A DNA stretch of 64,000 nucleotides from Rhabditoides inermis (lineage: Eukaryota > Nematoda > Chromadorea > Rhabditida > Rhabditidae): the NCBI GenBank assembly GCA_963966185.1, contig CAWZYM010000252.1:301001-365000 (forward strand). The letters run 5' to 3'. The notes below the pieces were generated by a model. That model saw only the letters and a program-made list of their open reading frames with translations. It was not told where the DNA came from and ran no database searches. Of this stretch, positions 45,584-55,285 are shown piece after piece; position 1 is the stretch's first letter; every line of letters starts with the position of its first letter. A program made the translations under genes and the position numbers.

Positions 45584-47088
45584 TCATGATCAAAACCTAA
45601 TTCTTTGTTCATGGTTATTACGTAAAGTTTTTTGCAAGTAAGTGCAAAATTACCTGCGGCTTTGTCAATGCATGTGATGATGAAGTGTTTTTGAAGTTCT
45701 TTTAGTTCTTTATGCAAAGAATGCCAATTATTTTCATTAGAATATGGAATGTATTGTTTTCTCAGCTTTATTTTAAATTGTGAGAGTATTGAATTTGTGA
45801 CAAGATTTTCAATGTTTTTATGGAGTTGATATTTGTTAGCAATAAGTTTGCAGAATTGGTTTAGTGTAGTTTCAACCTCAGTTTGGATATCATTTATTGT
45901 GTACCTTTTTTGTTCTCTGAATTTTGTTCCTTGTTCCATAAGGTTTCGTAGTTTTGGATTCTCGATTATGTTTAGATTTCCAGTTACTATATGATTGTGA
46001 TGAGAATTAATGAAGTTTTTATAAGTTGTTTTACATTCACATTCACTTTCAATGATGTTAGAAATCATATCGTTGTTCAATTCTTTTAAAAATGAGTTGT
46101 AATTTGCTATTTTATGGAATATAGAAAGTTCGTTCTCGTATGTTATTCTTACTTGTTGTATTTTACTTCCAACTAGCGTATTAGTTTCTTTAATGCATTT
46201 ATTAATAATTTTTGACAGATTAATATTTTCCATAAATTGGCCATAGTATCTTATTTTAACGTAGTGATAGTTGTCGGGCTTATGTATAGTATTTTCTTTT
46301 TTGTAATTTGTGAGAAAATTGCAAACCATTGCAAATATTTTTCTTTTGACGTATGGTGATAGTAGATTGAAGTCTAAATTATTGATCATGTAGTTTGTTA
46401 GCGTTTCTACTGAATGTTTGGATAAGCATCTGTAATATTTGTAGAGATCTGTTCTTTCAAGTGATTCTATATTTGTAAGCAATTCTTGTATAGATTTGGT
46501 GTTTTTACCCTTTTTAAGTGATCTTCTCTTTTTACCTCTTCTTTTCTTTGTTTCGAATTGAATATTTTGACTGTAAAATGGATGATTTTTAATCTTTCCA
46601 AGAGTTAAATTGTTTGAAATATTTCCAAAAGATTTTATTTGATCATTTAGACCAAATGGGTATGCTGATATTACTGTTTTAATCCAATATAGTTCTTTCG
46701 AAAGTCTAATTTGAGTGTTACTATTTTCTTCATGATTGTCAAGAATTTCTATCGTGAAGTCTTCTGGGTTGTGGTCGTTTGCTTGGAAATGATTACTTAT
46801 GTAAGTATTGTATTTATCGTTTTTGAAGGAATTTCTGTGTTTTGACATTCTTTGTTTCAGTGTTGTGCTAGTTTCGCCAACATACTGGATTTTACATTTG
46901 TTGCATGTAATAAGATAGATTAGGCACGTTGAAGAGCAATTAGCATCACCGTGTTTCATAGTAGGATGCGTAAATCCTGTTTGACTGCTTTTTGTTGTGT
47001 TTGCGAATTTTAGTTTGGGGCAGATAACGCACTGTTTTATAGTACAGCGTATTCCATTAGCTGTGGTTGAGGTGGGTATAATGGCCAT
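45463..47088 (-). CDS. GIY-YIG endonuclease ORF of Penelope-like element, copy 1
   Basis: 541 codons from ATG 47088. Residues about 15-60 have CTIKQCVICPKLKF and GDANCSSTC, a Cys-rich lead-in. Residues about 56-150 are the GIY-YIG nuclease: IYLITCNKCKIQYVGET, the catalytic Arg in LKQRMSKHR, HF..NDH, RLSKELYWI with the metal-binding Glu, and YPFGLND. A basic linker (KKRRGKKRRSLKKGKN) and a long helical region follow, leading into the RT N-terminal domain. The frame runs 39 codons past the A6 site into non-homologous sequence before its stop, so the real fused protein is expected to switch frame near 45580. Confidence 0.92.
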   Translation of the reverse strand: MAIIPTSTTANGIRCTIKQCVICPKLKFANTTKSSQTGFTHPTMKHGDANCSSTCLIYLITCNKCKIQYVGETSTTLKQRMSKHRNSFKNDKYNTYISNHFQANDHNPEDFTIEILDNHEENSNTQIRLSKELYWIKTVISAYPFGLNDQIKSFGNISNNLTLGKIKNHPFYSQNIQFETKKRRGKKRRSLKKGKNTKSIQELLTNIESLERTDLYKYYRCLSKHSVETLTNYMINNLDFNLLSPYVKRKIFAMVCNFLTNYKKENTIHKPDNYHYVKIRYYGQFMENINLSKIINKCIKETNTLVGSKIQQVRITYENELSIFHKIANYNSFLKELNNDMISNIIESECECKTTYKNFINSHHNHIVTGNLNIIENPKLRNLMEQGTKFREQKRYTINDIQTEVETTLNQFCKLIANKYQLHKNIENLVTNSILSQFKIKLRKQYIPYSNENNWHSLHKELKELQKHFIITCIDKAAGNFALTCKKLYVITMNKELGFDHEKILLLTPHIKYMTVKHIHLLLKDMKLPQKASTSKPKVRT

Positions 47089-47786
47089 TTTTGACTTCCC
47101 TTCCCTCCGGCATTTGATATTGTTATTTTGATAGTAAGTGAATTGGGTGGTTGGGGTGTTCGGTGTTTAGTGGCCACCGAGCCGGAAGTAAGTGGGTGCA
47201 CTGTGGTGACAGAGTATATTTGTTGGTGAAGTGATGAATAATAAGTATTGGTCGGACTGGGTATCCCTGTCCCCTCATCACGGTAGGCGTCAGGACACAC
47301 CACTGTGCGGTAAGGTACCGTCCTGATCATTAATCCTCATCATGATGAAGGCGATTTTTTAAATTCCGAGGTTGAATCCTCGTGGTATTTTACTTAATAA
47401 TGGATGTCTTGGATAGGTTGTAAGCTCAATCAATGTAAATTTTATTTAGCCATTGTTGGTGATAATTGTTGATCAGCGCGGATGAAAGGCGAGTTTGTTA
47501 TTGTAGCGTTGGTTGAATACATTGTGACTGTTCTTTTATTTTAGAAGTTTTGAATTGGGAGGGAAAAGTTGTGTTTTGAAAAGTTGTTATGTCAGAAGGA
47601 AGGTAGTCAATAATGATTGGTAATCTTGAATGAATATAACCGTAAAATGTAGTAAGAGTGATCAGGACTAAGTCCTGATAGGATCAGTTGAATGTATTAG
47701 AGACAATGTCTCTTAAGAGTGGAGTCAGAAGAATAAACTTCTGAGTGCATTCCAAAGGAATACAGTAGTGAAAGAGTCACCGCCAT

Positions 47787-48245
47787 TTGGCGGCGTGGTG
47801 GGTGAGGCGAACCTCGATCGCTGCCCGCTAGGGGTAGCGTGGTGGGTGAGGCGAACCTCGATCGCTGCCCGCAAGGGGTAGCGTGGTGGGTGAGGCGAAC
47901 CTCGATCGCTGCCCGCTAGGGGTAGCGTGGTGGGTGAGGCGGACCTCGATCGCTGCCCGCTAGGGGTAGCGTGGTGGGTGAGGCGAACCTCGATCGCTGC
48001 CCGCTAGGGGTAGCGTGGTGGGTGAGGCGAACCTCGATCGCTGCCCGCTAGGGGTAGCGTGGTGGGTGAGGCGAACCTCGATCGCTGCCCGCTAGGGGTA
48101 GCGTGGTGGGTGAGGCGAACCTCGATCGCTGCCCGCTAGGGGTAGCGTGGTGGGTGAGGCGAACCTCGATCGCTGCCCGCTAGGGGTAGCGTGGTGGGTG
48201 AGGCGGACCTCGATCGCTGCCCGTTGGGGGTAGCGTGGTGGGTGA
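47787..48245. repeat. 44-bp minisatellite in the 5' leader of unit 1, about 10 copies
   Basis: Unit of 44 bp containing gcgtggtgggtgaggcg, cctcgatcgctgccc and gctaggggta, with rare variants (gcaagg, ttgggg, ggcgga). The same variants recur at the same positions in unit 2. It is GC-rich compared with the AT-rich coding part. Confidence 0.93.
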
Positions 48246-48886
48246 GGCAAGCCTCATAAGGAAACAAGCTCATGATAGCAAGTGTAGTGATGAGAATTAA
48301 TGATTTAATAAGAATAAGAAAAAAAGGAGAAAAGGGTTAGTGCATAATGGATAATAATTGCGAACGGAGATATTGATCATGCGATCGATATTCCCCCCCG
48401 GGTCAGAAAAGGGAGTGAGTCACAGACTACACAGTCACCGAATCTTACCGGTACAAACAATAAATAATAAACGCAACATAATAATTGCGATAACAAACAA
48501 AACAAAAAAGGGGGTGAGACAGAGAGAAAGACAGAGAGATAAAAGCCGTTTCGGGTGTAAAACGCTATACGGCAAAACTTTGTCCCTCCCACCCTCGTCA
48601 GTAACGATAGAGAGACGTGTAATTTTTGAATGGATAGTATTGTATATGGTATATAAAAAGAAAGGAAAGAAAACGCGAAATAACTATCATAAGCAAGCAA
48701 GTTACAAGTAATGAGCACAAAACAGTGTGGAGACGCTTGAGAATTTGTTTGTGAGTGGCAGTGGGATGGGTGTGGCGTGGCTACAGCGTAGTCTGCCGTA
48801 GGTCTCCTTGAGGTCACTCGCACTGAGTGTGCAGTGCTGGGTTTAGTTCAAAGATCAATATTTCCGGTGCGGGCGTTAATCACTTC

Positions 48887-50137
48887 TCAATTAAAAAGTT
48901 TCAAAAAGGACTCCATTTTTTCAAGATTATATTTTATAGTGAGAGATTTATTCTGCATAACTGCGTATGCAATTTTCATGTTTATTTCTTGACTGGGAAA
49001 ACCGTTTCTTATAAATTTATCTCGTAGTTCTTTGATTCTAGACATAAAAGTCTTCGTCTCAGTACAACATCTGTATATTCTTAGTACTTCTCCATTCAAA
49101 CAGTTCCACGATATGCTGCGTTTCATGTTTGTATTGTATTTTGGATAGCGGACTATTTCGAACGAGTATTCATCTGTCTTATTATAAAGTGAAGTAATTA
49201 TTTGATTTTTAATGGTTATTTCGAGATCAAGGAAGACTGTTTGTTTATCAGTGGCGCTTGTTTGTTCGAGTGTTAGTGAATTATGGTAAATAGACTGAAT
49301 TTTTGAGATAATGTCATGGTCATTGTGTCTATATATTATCAGTAGATCATCCATGTATCTATATCCTCTTACCTGGTAATGTTTGAAATTGGGATTTTGT
49401 TTCATGAATGTGTATTCCATGTGTGAGAGTGTCAAATCAGCAATGAGAGGAGAAGCATTATTTCCTTGCGGAATGCCGGATATCTGTTGATATATATTGT
49501 CTCCATAGACAGCAAAGCTGTTTTGGAGGATATACTCAATCATAAATTTGACGTCATCTTTCGTGTAGGTTCTGTTGGTGTTTCGGGATGAATCATTTTC
49601 TTTAGGATTATTGTAAAAGACTTTATTGTAAGTTACGGTGATATAGTTTTTACCACTGTTTTTAAAACATAATTCTATCAGTTCGAACATGTGTTTCTTA
49701 ACAACGTCATGTGGAAGATTTGTAAACAGACTGCTGAAATCTGCACAATAGACCAATTTGTTTGAAATGTTATCGATACCCCTAAGGTCATCGACGACTT
49801 CAATGCTGTTATCCACCGACCAGTACGGGGATGACTTTTGTCCATTTCGTTGTCTAATAGTTTCAGAATAGTTTTTGAAATGACTTTTCATGTGTTTTAG
49901 AATTCTTTGCGTATCTATAGAAATAGCTTTGATACTGCTATTATAAGCGCCTGTGATGAATCTAAATTTTATTGGAGTTTTGTGCATTTTTGGGATGGCA
50001 TAAATTTTGGGTAACGCTAGGTCCTTACTTTTGGTTTCGAGGTTGAGGCTTTTTGTGGTAATTTCATGTCTTTTAATAATAGATGAATATGTTTCACGGT
50101 CATATATTTTATATGTGGGGTTAGAAGCAATATTTTT
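48887..50137 (-). CDS. Reverse transcriptase portion of Penelope-like element, copy 2
   Basis: Same as copy 1 in sequence and frame structure, shifted by 4554 bp, with YMDD and all RT motifs intact. The shared A6 run is at 50138-50133, and the first ATG of the RT frame is at 49987. Confidence 0.92.
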   Translation of the reverse strand, partial: KNIASNPTYKIYDRETYSSIIKRHEITTKSLNLETKSKDLALPKIYAIPKMHKTPIKFRFITGAYNSSIKAISIDTQRILKHMKSHFKNYSETIRQRNGQKSSPYWSVDNSIEVVDDLRGIDNISNKLVYCADFSSLFTNLPHDVVKKHMFELIELCFKNSGKNYITVTYNKVFYNNPKENDSSRNTNRTYTKDDVKFMIEYILQNSFAVYGDNIYQQISGIPQGNNASPLIADLTLSHMEYTFMKQNPNFKHYQVRGYRYMDDLLIIYRHNDHDIISKIQSIYHNSLTLEQTSATDKQTVFLDLEITIKNQIITSLYNKTDEYSFEIVRYPKYNTNMKRSISWNCLNGEVLRIYRCCTETKTFMSRIKELRDKFIRNGFPSQEINMKIAYAVMQNKSLTIKYNLEKMESFLKLFN

Positions 50138-51642
50138 TCATGATCAAAACCTAATTCTTTGTTCATGGTTATTACGTAAAGTTTTTTGCAAGTAAGTGCA
50201 AAATTACCTGCGGCTTTGTCAATGCATGTGATGATGAAGTGTTTTTGAAGTTCTTTTAGTTCTTTATGCAAAGAATGCCAATTATTTTCATTAGAATATG
50301 GAATGTATTGTTTTCTCAGCTTTATTTTAAATTGTGAGAGTATTGAATTTGTGACAAGATTTTCAATGTTTTTATGGAGTTGATATTTGTTAGCAATAAG
50401 TTTGCAGAATTGGTTTAGTGTAGTTTCAACCTCAGTTTGGATATCATTTATTGTGTACCTTTTTTGTTCTCTGAATTTTGTTCCTTGTTCCATAAGGTTT
50501 CGTAGTTTTGGATTCTCGATTATGTTTAGATTTCCAGTTACTATATGATTGTGATGAGAATTAATGAAGTTTTTATAAGTTGTTTTACATTCACATTCAC
50601 TTTCAATGATGTTAGAAATCATATCGTTGTTCAATTCTTTTAAAAATGAGTTGTAATTTGCTATTTTATGGAATATAGAAAGTTCGTTCTCGTATGTTAT
50701 TCTTACTTGTTGTATTTTACTTCCAACTAGCGTATTAGTTTCTTTAATGCATTTATTAATAATTTTTGACAGATTAATATTTTCCATAAATTGGCCATAG
50801 TATCTTATTTTAACGTAGTGATAGTTGTCGGGCTTATGTATAGTATTTTCTTTTTTGTAATTTGTGAGAAAATTGCAAACCATTGCAAATATTTTTCTTT
50901 TGACGTATGGTGATAGTAGATTGAAGTCTAAATTATTGATCATGTAGTTTGTTAGCGTTTCTACTGAATGTTTGGATAAGCATCTGTAATATTTGTAGAG
51001 ATCTGTTCTTTCAAGTGATTCTATATTTGTAAGCAATTCTTGTATAGATTTGGTGTTTTTACCCTTTTTAAGTGATCTTCTCTTTTTACCTCTTCTTTTC
51101 TTTGTTTCGAATTGAATATTTTGACTGTAAAATGGATGATTTTTAATCTTTCCAAGAGTTAAATTGTTTGAAATATTTCCAAAAGATTTTATTTGATCAT
51201 TTAGACCAAATGGGTATGCTGATATTAATGTTTTAATCCAATATAGTTCTTTCGAAAGTCTAATTTGAGTGTTACTATTTTCTTCATGATTGTCAAGAAT
51301 TTCTATCGTGAAGTCTTCTGGGTTGTGGTCGTTTGCTTGGAAATGATTACTTATGTAAGTATTGTATTTATCGTTTTTGAAGGAATTTCTGTGTTTTGAC
51401 ATTCTTTGTTTCAGTGTTGTGCTAGTTTCGCCAACATACTGGATTTTACATTTGTTGCATGTAATAAGATAGATTAGGCACGTTGAAGAGCAATTAGCAT
51501 CACCGTGTTTCATAGTAGGATGCGTAAATCCTGTTTGACTGCTTTTTGTTGTGTTTGCGAATTTTAGTTTGGGGCAGATAACGCACTGTTTTATAGTACA
51601 GCGTATTCCATTAGCTGTGGTTGAGGTGGGTATAATGGCCAT
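50017..51642 (-). CDS. GIY-YIG endonuclease ORF of Penelope-like element, copy 2
   Basis: 541 codons from 51642, same domain order as copy 1, differing by one residue (Leu for Val in the KTxISAYPFG segment just after the endonuclease core). The stop and frame offset are as in copy 1. Confidence 0.92.
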   Translation of the reverse strand: MAIIPTSTTANGIRCTIKQCVICPKLKFANTTKSSQTGFTHPTMKHGDANCSSTCLIYLITCNKCKIQYVGETSTTLKQRMSKHRNSFKNDKYNTYISNHFQANDHNPEDFTIEILDNHEENSNTQIRLSKELYWIKTLISAYPFGLNDQIKSFGNISNNLTLGKIKNHPFYSQNIQFETKKRRGKKRRSLKKGKNTKSIQELLTNIESLERTDLYKYYRCLSKHSVETLTNYMINNLDFNLLSPYVKRKIFAMVCNFLTNYKKENTIHKPDNYHYVKIRYYGQFMENINLSKIINKCIKETNTLVGSKIQQVRITYENELSIFHKIANYNSFLKELNNDMISNIIESECECKTTYKNFINSHHNHIVTGNLNIIENPKLRNLMEQGTKFREQKRYTINDIQTEVETTLNQFCKLIANKYQLHKNIENLVTNSILSQFKIKLRKQYIPYSNENNWHSLHKELKELQKHFIITCIDKAAGNFALTCKKLYVITMNKELGFDHEKILLLTPHIKYMTVKHIHLLLKDMKLPQKASTSKPKVRT

Positions 51643-52340
51643 TTTTGACTTCCCTTCCCTCCGGCATTTGATATTGTTATTTTGATAGTAAGTGAATTGG
51701 GTGGTTGGGGTGTTCGGTGTTTAGTGGCCACCGAGCCGGAAGTAAGTGGGTGCACTGTGGTGACAGAGTATATTTGTTGGTGAAGTGATGAATAATAAGT
51801 ATTGGTCGGACTGGGTATCCCTGTCCCCTCATCACGGTAGGCGTCAGGACACACCACTGTGCGGTAAGGTACCGTCCTGATCATTAATCCTCATCATGAT
51901 GAAGGCGATTTTTTAAATTCCGAGGTTGAATCCTCGTGGTATTTTACTTAATAATGGATGTCTTGGATAGGTTGTAAGCTCAATCAATGTAAATTTTATT
52001 TAGCCATTGTTGGTGATAATTGTTGATCAGCGCGGATGAAAGGCGAGTTTGTTATTGTAGCGTTGGTTGAATACATTGTGACTGTTCTTTTATTTTAGAA
52101 GTTTTGAATTGGGAGGGAAAAGTTGTGTTTTGAAAAGTTGTTATGTCAGAAGGAAGGTAGTCAATAATGATTGGTAATCTTGAATGAATATAACCGTAAA
52201 ATGTAGTAAGAGTGATCAGGACTAAGTCCTGATAGGATCAGTTGAATGTATTAGAGACAATGTCTCTTAAGAGTGGAGTCAGAAGAATAAACTTCTGAGT
52301 GCATTCCAAAGGAATACAGTAGTGAAAGAGTCACCGCCAT

Positions 52341-52800
52341 TTGGCGGCGTGGTGGGTGAGGCGAACCTCGATCGCTGCCCGCTAGGGGTAGCGTGGTGGG
52401 TGAGGCGAACCTCGATCGCTGCCCGCAAGGGGTAGCGTGGTGGGTGAGGCGAACCTCGATCGCTGCCCGCTAGGGGTAGCGTGGTGGGTGAGGCGGACCT
52501 CGATCGCTGCCCGCTAGGGGTAGCGTGGTGGGTGAGGCGAACCTCGATCGCTGCCCGCTAGGGGTAGCGTGGTGGGTGAGGCGAACCTCGATCGCTGCCC
52601 GCTAGGGGTAGCGTGGTGGGTGAGGCGAACCTCGATCGCTGCCCGCTAGGGGTAGCGTGGTGGGTGAGGCGAACCTCGATCGCTGCCCGCTAGGGGTAGC
52701 GTGGTGGGTGAGGCGAACCTCGATCGCTGCCCGCTAGGGGTAGCGTGGTGGGTGAGGCGGACCTCGATCGCTGCCCGTTGGGGGTAGCGTGGTGGGTGAG
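52341..52800. repeat. 44-bp minisatellite in the 5' leader of unit 2
   Basis: The same array as in unit 1, with the same copy number and the same order of variant units, which shows that the 4554-bp duplication happened after the minisatellite had expanded. Confidence 0.93.
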
Positions 52801-53013
52801 GCAAGCCTCATAAGGAAACAAGCTCATGATAGCAAGTGTAGTGATGAGAATTAATGATTTAATAAGAATAAGAAAAAAAGGAGAAAAGGGTTAGTGCATA
52901 ATGGATAATAATTGCGAACGGAGATATTGATCATGCGATCGATATTCCCCCCCGGGTCAGAAAAGGGAGTGAGTCACAGACTACACAGTCACCGAATCTT
53001 ACCGGTACAAACA

Positions 53014-53976
53014 ATAAATAATAAACGCAACATAATAATTGCGATAACAAACAAAACAAAAAAGGGGGTGAGACAGAGAGAAAGACAGAGAGATAAAAGC
53101 CGTTTCGGGTGTAAAACGCTATACGGCAAAACTTTGTCCCTCCCACCCTCGTCAGTAACGATAGAGAGACGTGTAATTTTTGAATGGATAGTATTGTATA
53201 TGGTATATAAAAAGAAAGGAAAGAAAACGCGAAATAACTATCATAAGCAAGCAAGTTACAAGTAATGAGCACAAAACAGTGTGGAGACGCTTGAGAATTT
53301 GTTTGTGAGTGGCAGTGGGATGGGTGTGGCGTGGCTACAGCGTAGTCTGCCGTAGGTCTCCTTGAGGTCACTCGCACTGAGTGTGCAGTGCTGGGTTTAG
53401 TTCAAAGATCAATATTTCCGGTGCGGGCGTTAATCACTTCTCAATTAAAAAGTTTCAAAAAGGACTCCATTTTTTCAAGATTATATTTTATAGTGAGAGA
53501 TTTATTCTGCATAACTGCGTATGCAATTTTCATGTTTATTTCTTGACTGGGAAAACCGTTTCTTATAAATTTATCTCGTAGTTCTTTGATTCTAGACATA
53601 AAAGTCTTCGTCTCAGTACAACATCTGTATATTCTTAGTACTTCTCCATTCAAACAGTTCCACGATATGCTGCGTTTCATGTTTGTATTGTATTTTGGAT
53701 AGCGGACTATTTCGAACGAGTATTCATCTGTCTTATTATAAAGTGAAGTAATTATTTGATTTTTAATGGTTATTTCGAGATCAAGGAAGACTGTTTGTTT
53801 ATCAGTGGCGCTTGTTTGTTCGAGTGTTAGTGAATTATGGTAAATAGACTGAATTTTTGAGATAATGTCATGGTCATTGTGTCTATATATTATCAGTAGA
53901 TCATCCATGTATCTATATCCTCTTACCTGGTAATGTTTGAAATTGGGATTTTGTTTCATGAATGTGTATTCCATGT
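53014..53976 (-). mobile_element. Penelope-like retroelement, 5'-truncated third unit
   Basis: Contains only the 3' region and the last part of the RT, from within the MEYTFMKQNPN segment (upstream of YMDD) to the RT stop at 53441. Homology ends at 53976, where unrelated CT-rich sequence begins. Loss of the 5' end is the usual result of incomplete reverse transcription. Confidence 0.92.
53441..53976 (-). pseudogene. Truncated RT fragment of the third Penelope unit
   Basis: Keeps the YMDD box and C-terminal thumb but lacks the first catalytic Asp motif and the endonuclease, so it cannot be active. The frame continues a few codons into the flank (to 53995), giving a spurious methionine start. 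Confidence 0.9.
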
Positions 53977-54022
53977 CTTCCTTTTCCTCTTGCATTTCAA
54001 GCTCAGCAAGAGGAAAAGGAAG
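53977..54022. repeat. 17-bp perfect inverted repeat at the array's truncated end
   Basis: Arms cttccttttcctcttgc (53977-53993) and gcaagaggaaaaggaag (54006-54022) with a 12-nt loop begin at the first base after retroelement homology stops. Confidence 0.9.
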
Positions 54023-54181
54023 AGGTGGGTGGAGGTTACTATAGGATACAGTAGTCCGGTACTGGCTAGATTTGATTGATTTCGGGGGTGGGAGTGTTTG
54101 GGAGACGGCTCTCGTTTGGCGAGGGTCGTCCTCACTCTCTTTTTCCCCTAAATCGATCTGTTTTCACGCACTCTTCTGCCG

Positions 54182-54258
<77 letters not shown>

Positions 54259-55053
54259 TAGCGTGTTCGGCATGACCGATGGTTCGATTCCGCTAATGGG
54301 CTACATGTTTTCTTTACTTTTGATTCTGTTTGAATTATAGTGGAAGCAAAAATTTTGCAAATATGTTTCAATAAAACGGAATATTGTGTTTTTAAAACTG
54401 TATAAATGGCATGTTATATGGCATGTTTATAATGGCATGGCACTGGACGCTTTCATCTTGAGAGTCGAACTCACTATCAAGATTGTAGGTCAGACATTTG
54501 ATTGCTGGCCGTGAACCCGGCGCAAATTTGCGAGCGTGTTGTTCTTGTGGAATGCATACACAACAAAATAATTGAACGCGGACCGGTTCTAACTCGGAAA
54601 ACCAGATACCAGATTGCAACAACGTGCTATCCACTACACACACCACACCGCTCTTGCAGGCATTGCCGAATGACCAGGAGATGGTGGCAGTACGGATACG
54701 GAGAGTCGCCGAGAAGCGTATTCCCTTCATTTGAGACGTCACAAAACGCAAAACATGTTGAGAAAAAAAAGCGTCGAGAATCGCATTTTTTTCGTTAAAA
54801 TGGGTGTGGTGGTGGAGGTGAGGGGGGAGACGAAGGAGGAGCGCCGGCGGCGGAGATGGAAGACGGGCGGCGCTCACTCAAACAGTGAGCGTGCCCAGCG
54901 GCGAGCACACCGTGGCCCGAGCGAAATGCGCCTTCTCAGGCTCGACCAACCGGCTGAGTCGTTCGCCTGGTGGTGAACGGCAAGAAGGTGAAGCTCGACG
55001 GAGGCATGAACCTCGTCCAGCCTGTGGTGGAATGGATACGGAAGGGGAGAGAT

Positions 55054-55106
<53 letters not shown>

Positions 55107-55285
55107 TCGAGGCGGAGAATCAGCTCATCGAGAAAATCTGTTAATTTCACGACAACAGCTTCTTTTCAAAGCCGAGCCGAAGGAAGTCGTGGCACATGAT
55201 TCGTGGCACATCAGTGAAGCATTTATTATAACATTTGTTTTGCATGTGTTTGGATCGAACCATTGCACAAGACAAAATCACGAGT
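54023..55285. other. Spacer with CT and GA microsatellites and a possible small gene
   Basis: A CT run (54188-54253) is followed by unique AT-rich sequence and a GA run (55057-55101). On the plus strand, open pieces around 54895-55045 (NGKKVKLDGGMNLVQPVVEWI) and 55106-55142 (IEAENQLIEKIC then stop) flank the GA run like exons around an intron, but no convincing start was found. They may be a gene remnant. Confidence 0.35.

Larger units (their letters stand above)
43906..48459 (-). mobile_element. Penelope-like retroelement (Naiad-type), full unit 1
   Basis: First of two head-to-tail units of exactly 4554 bp. Minus-strand order is a 5' leader with a 44-bp minisatellite (48.25-47.79 kb), an ORF with N-terminal GIY-YIG endonuclease, the reverse transcriptase, then a 3' region of about 430 bp ending at 43906. 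An endonuclease N-terminal to the RT, with extra Cys/His residues around it, is the hallmark of the Naiad group, whereas classical Penelope carries it at the C-terminus. The left flank (43905 and below) is unrelated to the unit. Confidence 0.9.
48460..53013 (-). mobile_element. Penelope-like retroelement (Naiad-type), full unit 2
   Basis: Abuts unit 1 directly with no host sequence between. By eye it is identical over long stretches. I found one coding difference: the base near 46674 in unit 1 versus 51228 in unit 2 changes Val to Leu in the context KT(V/L)ISAY. Confidence 0.92.

Noticed and set aside
47037..47330. 97-codon frame upstream of the endonuclease ORF (and its copy at 51591-51884)
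   Set aside because: Overlaps the endonuclease start in another frame, has no motif, and is probably leader sequence. A short upstream ORF role cannot be judged.
47300..47360. Possible hammerhead ribozyme core in the Penelope leader (gtgatgag and catgatgagg words)
   Set aside because: PLEs often carry hammerheads, but I found no CTGATGAG plus GAAA core with pairing stems by eye. A covariance-model search would decide.
48377..48823. 148-codon minus-strand frame in the 3' region of the Penelope unit
   Set aside because: Lies downstream of the RT stop and spans the unit junction. Composition is hydrophobic but it differs in copy 1 where the flank changes, so it is not an element gene.
43906..53976. 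CRISPR-like array from the regularly spaced 44-bp repeats
   Set aside because: The repeats are contiguous without unique spacers and the genome is eukaryotic; it is a minisatellite in a retroelement leader.
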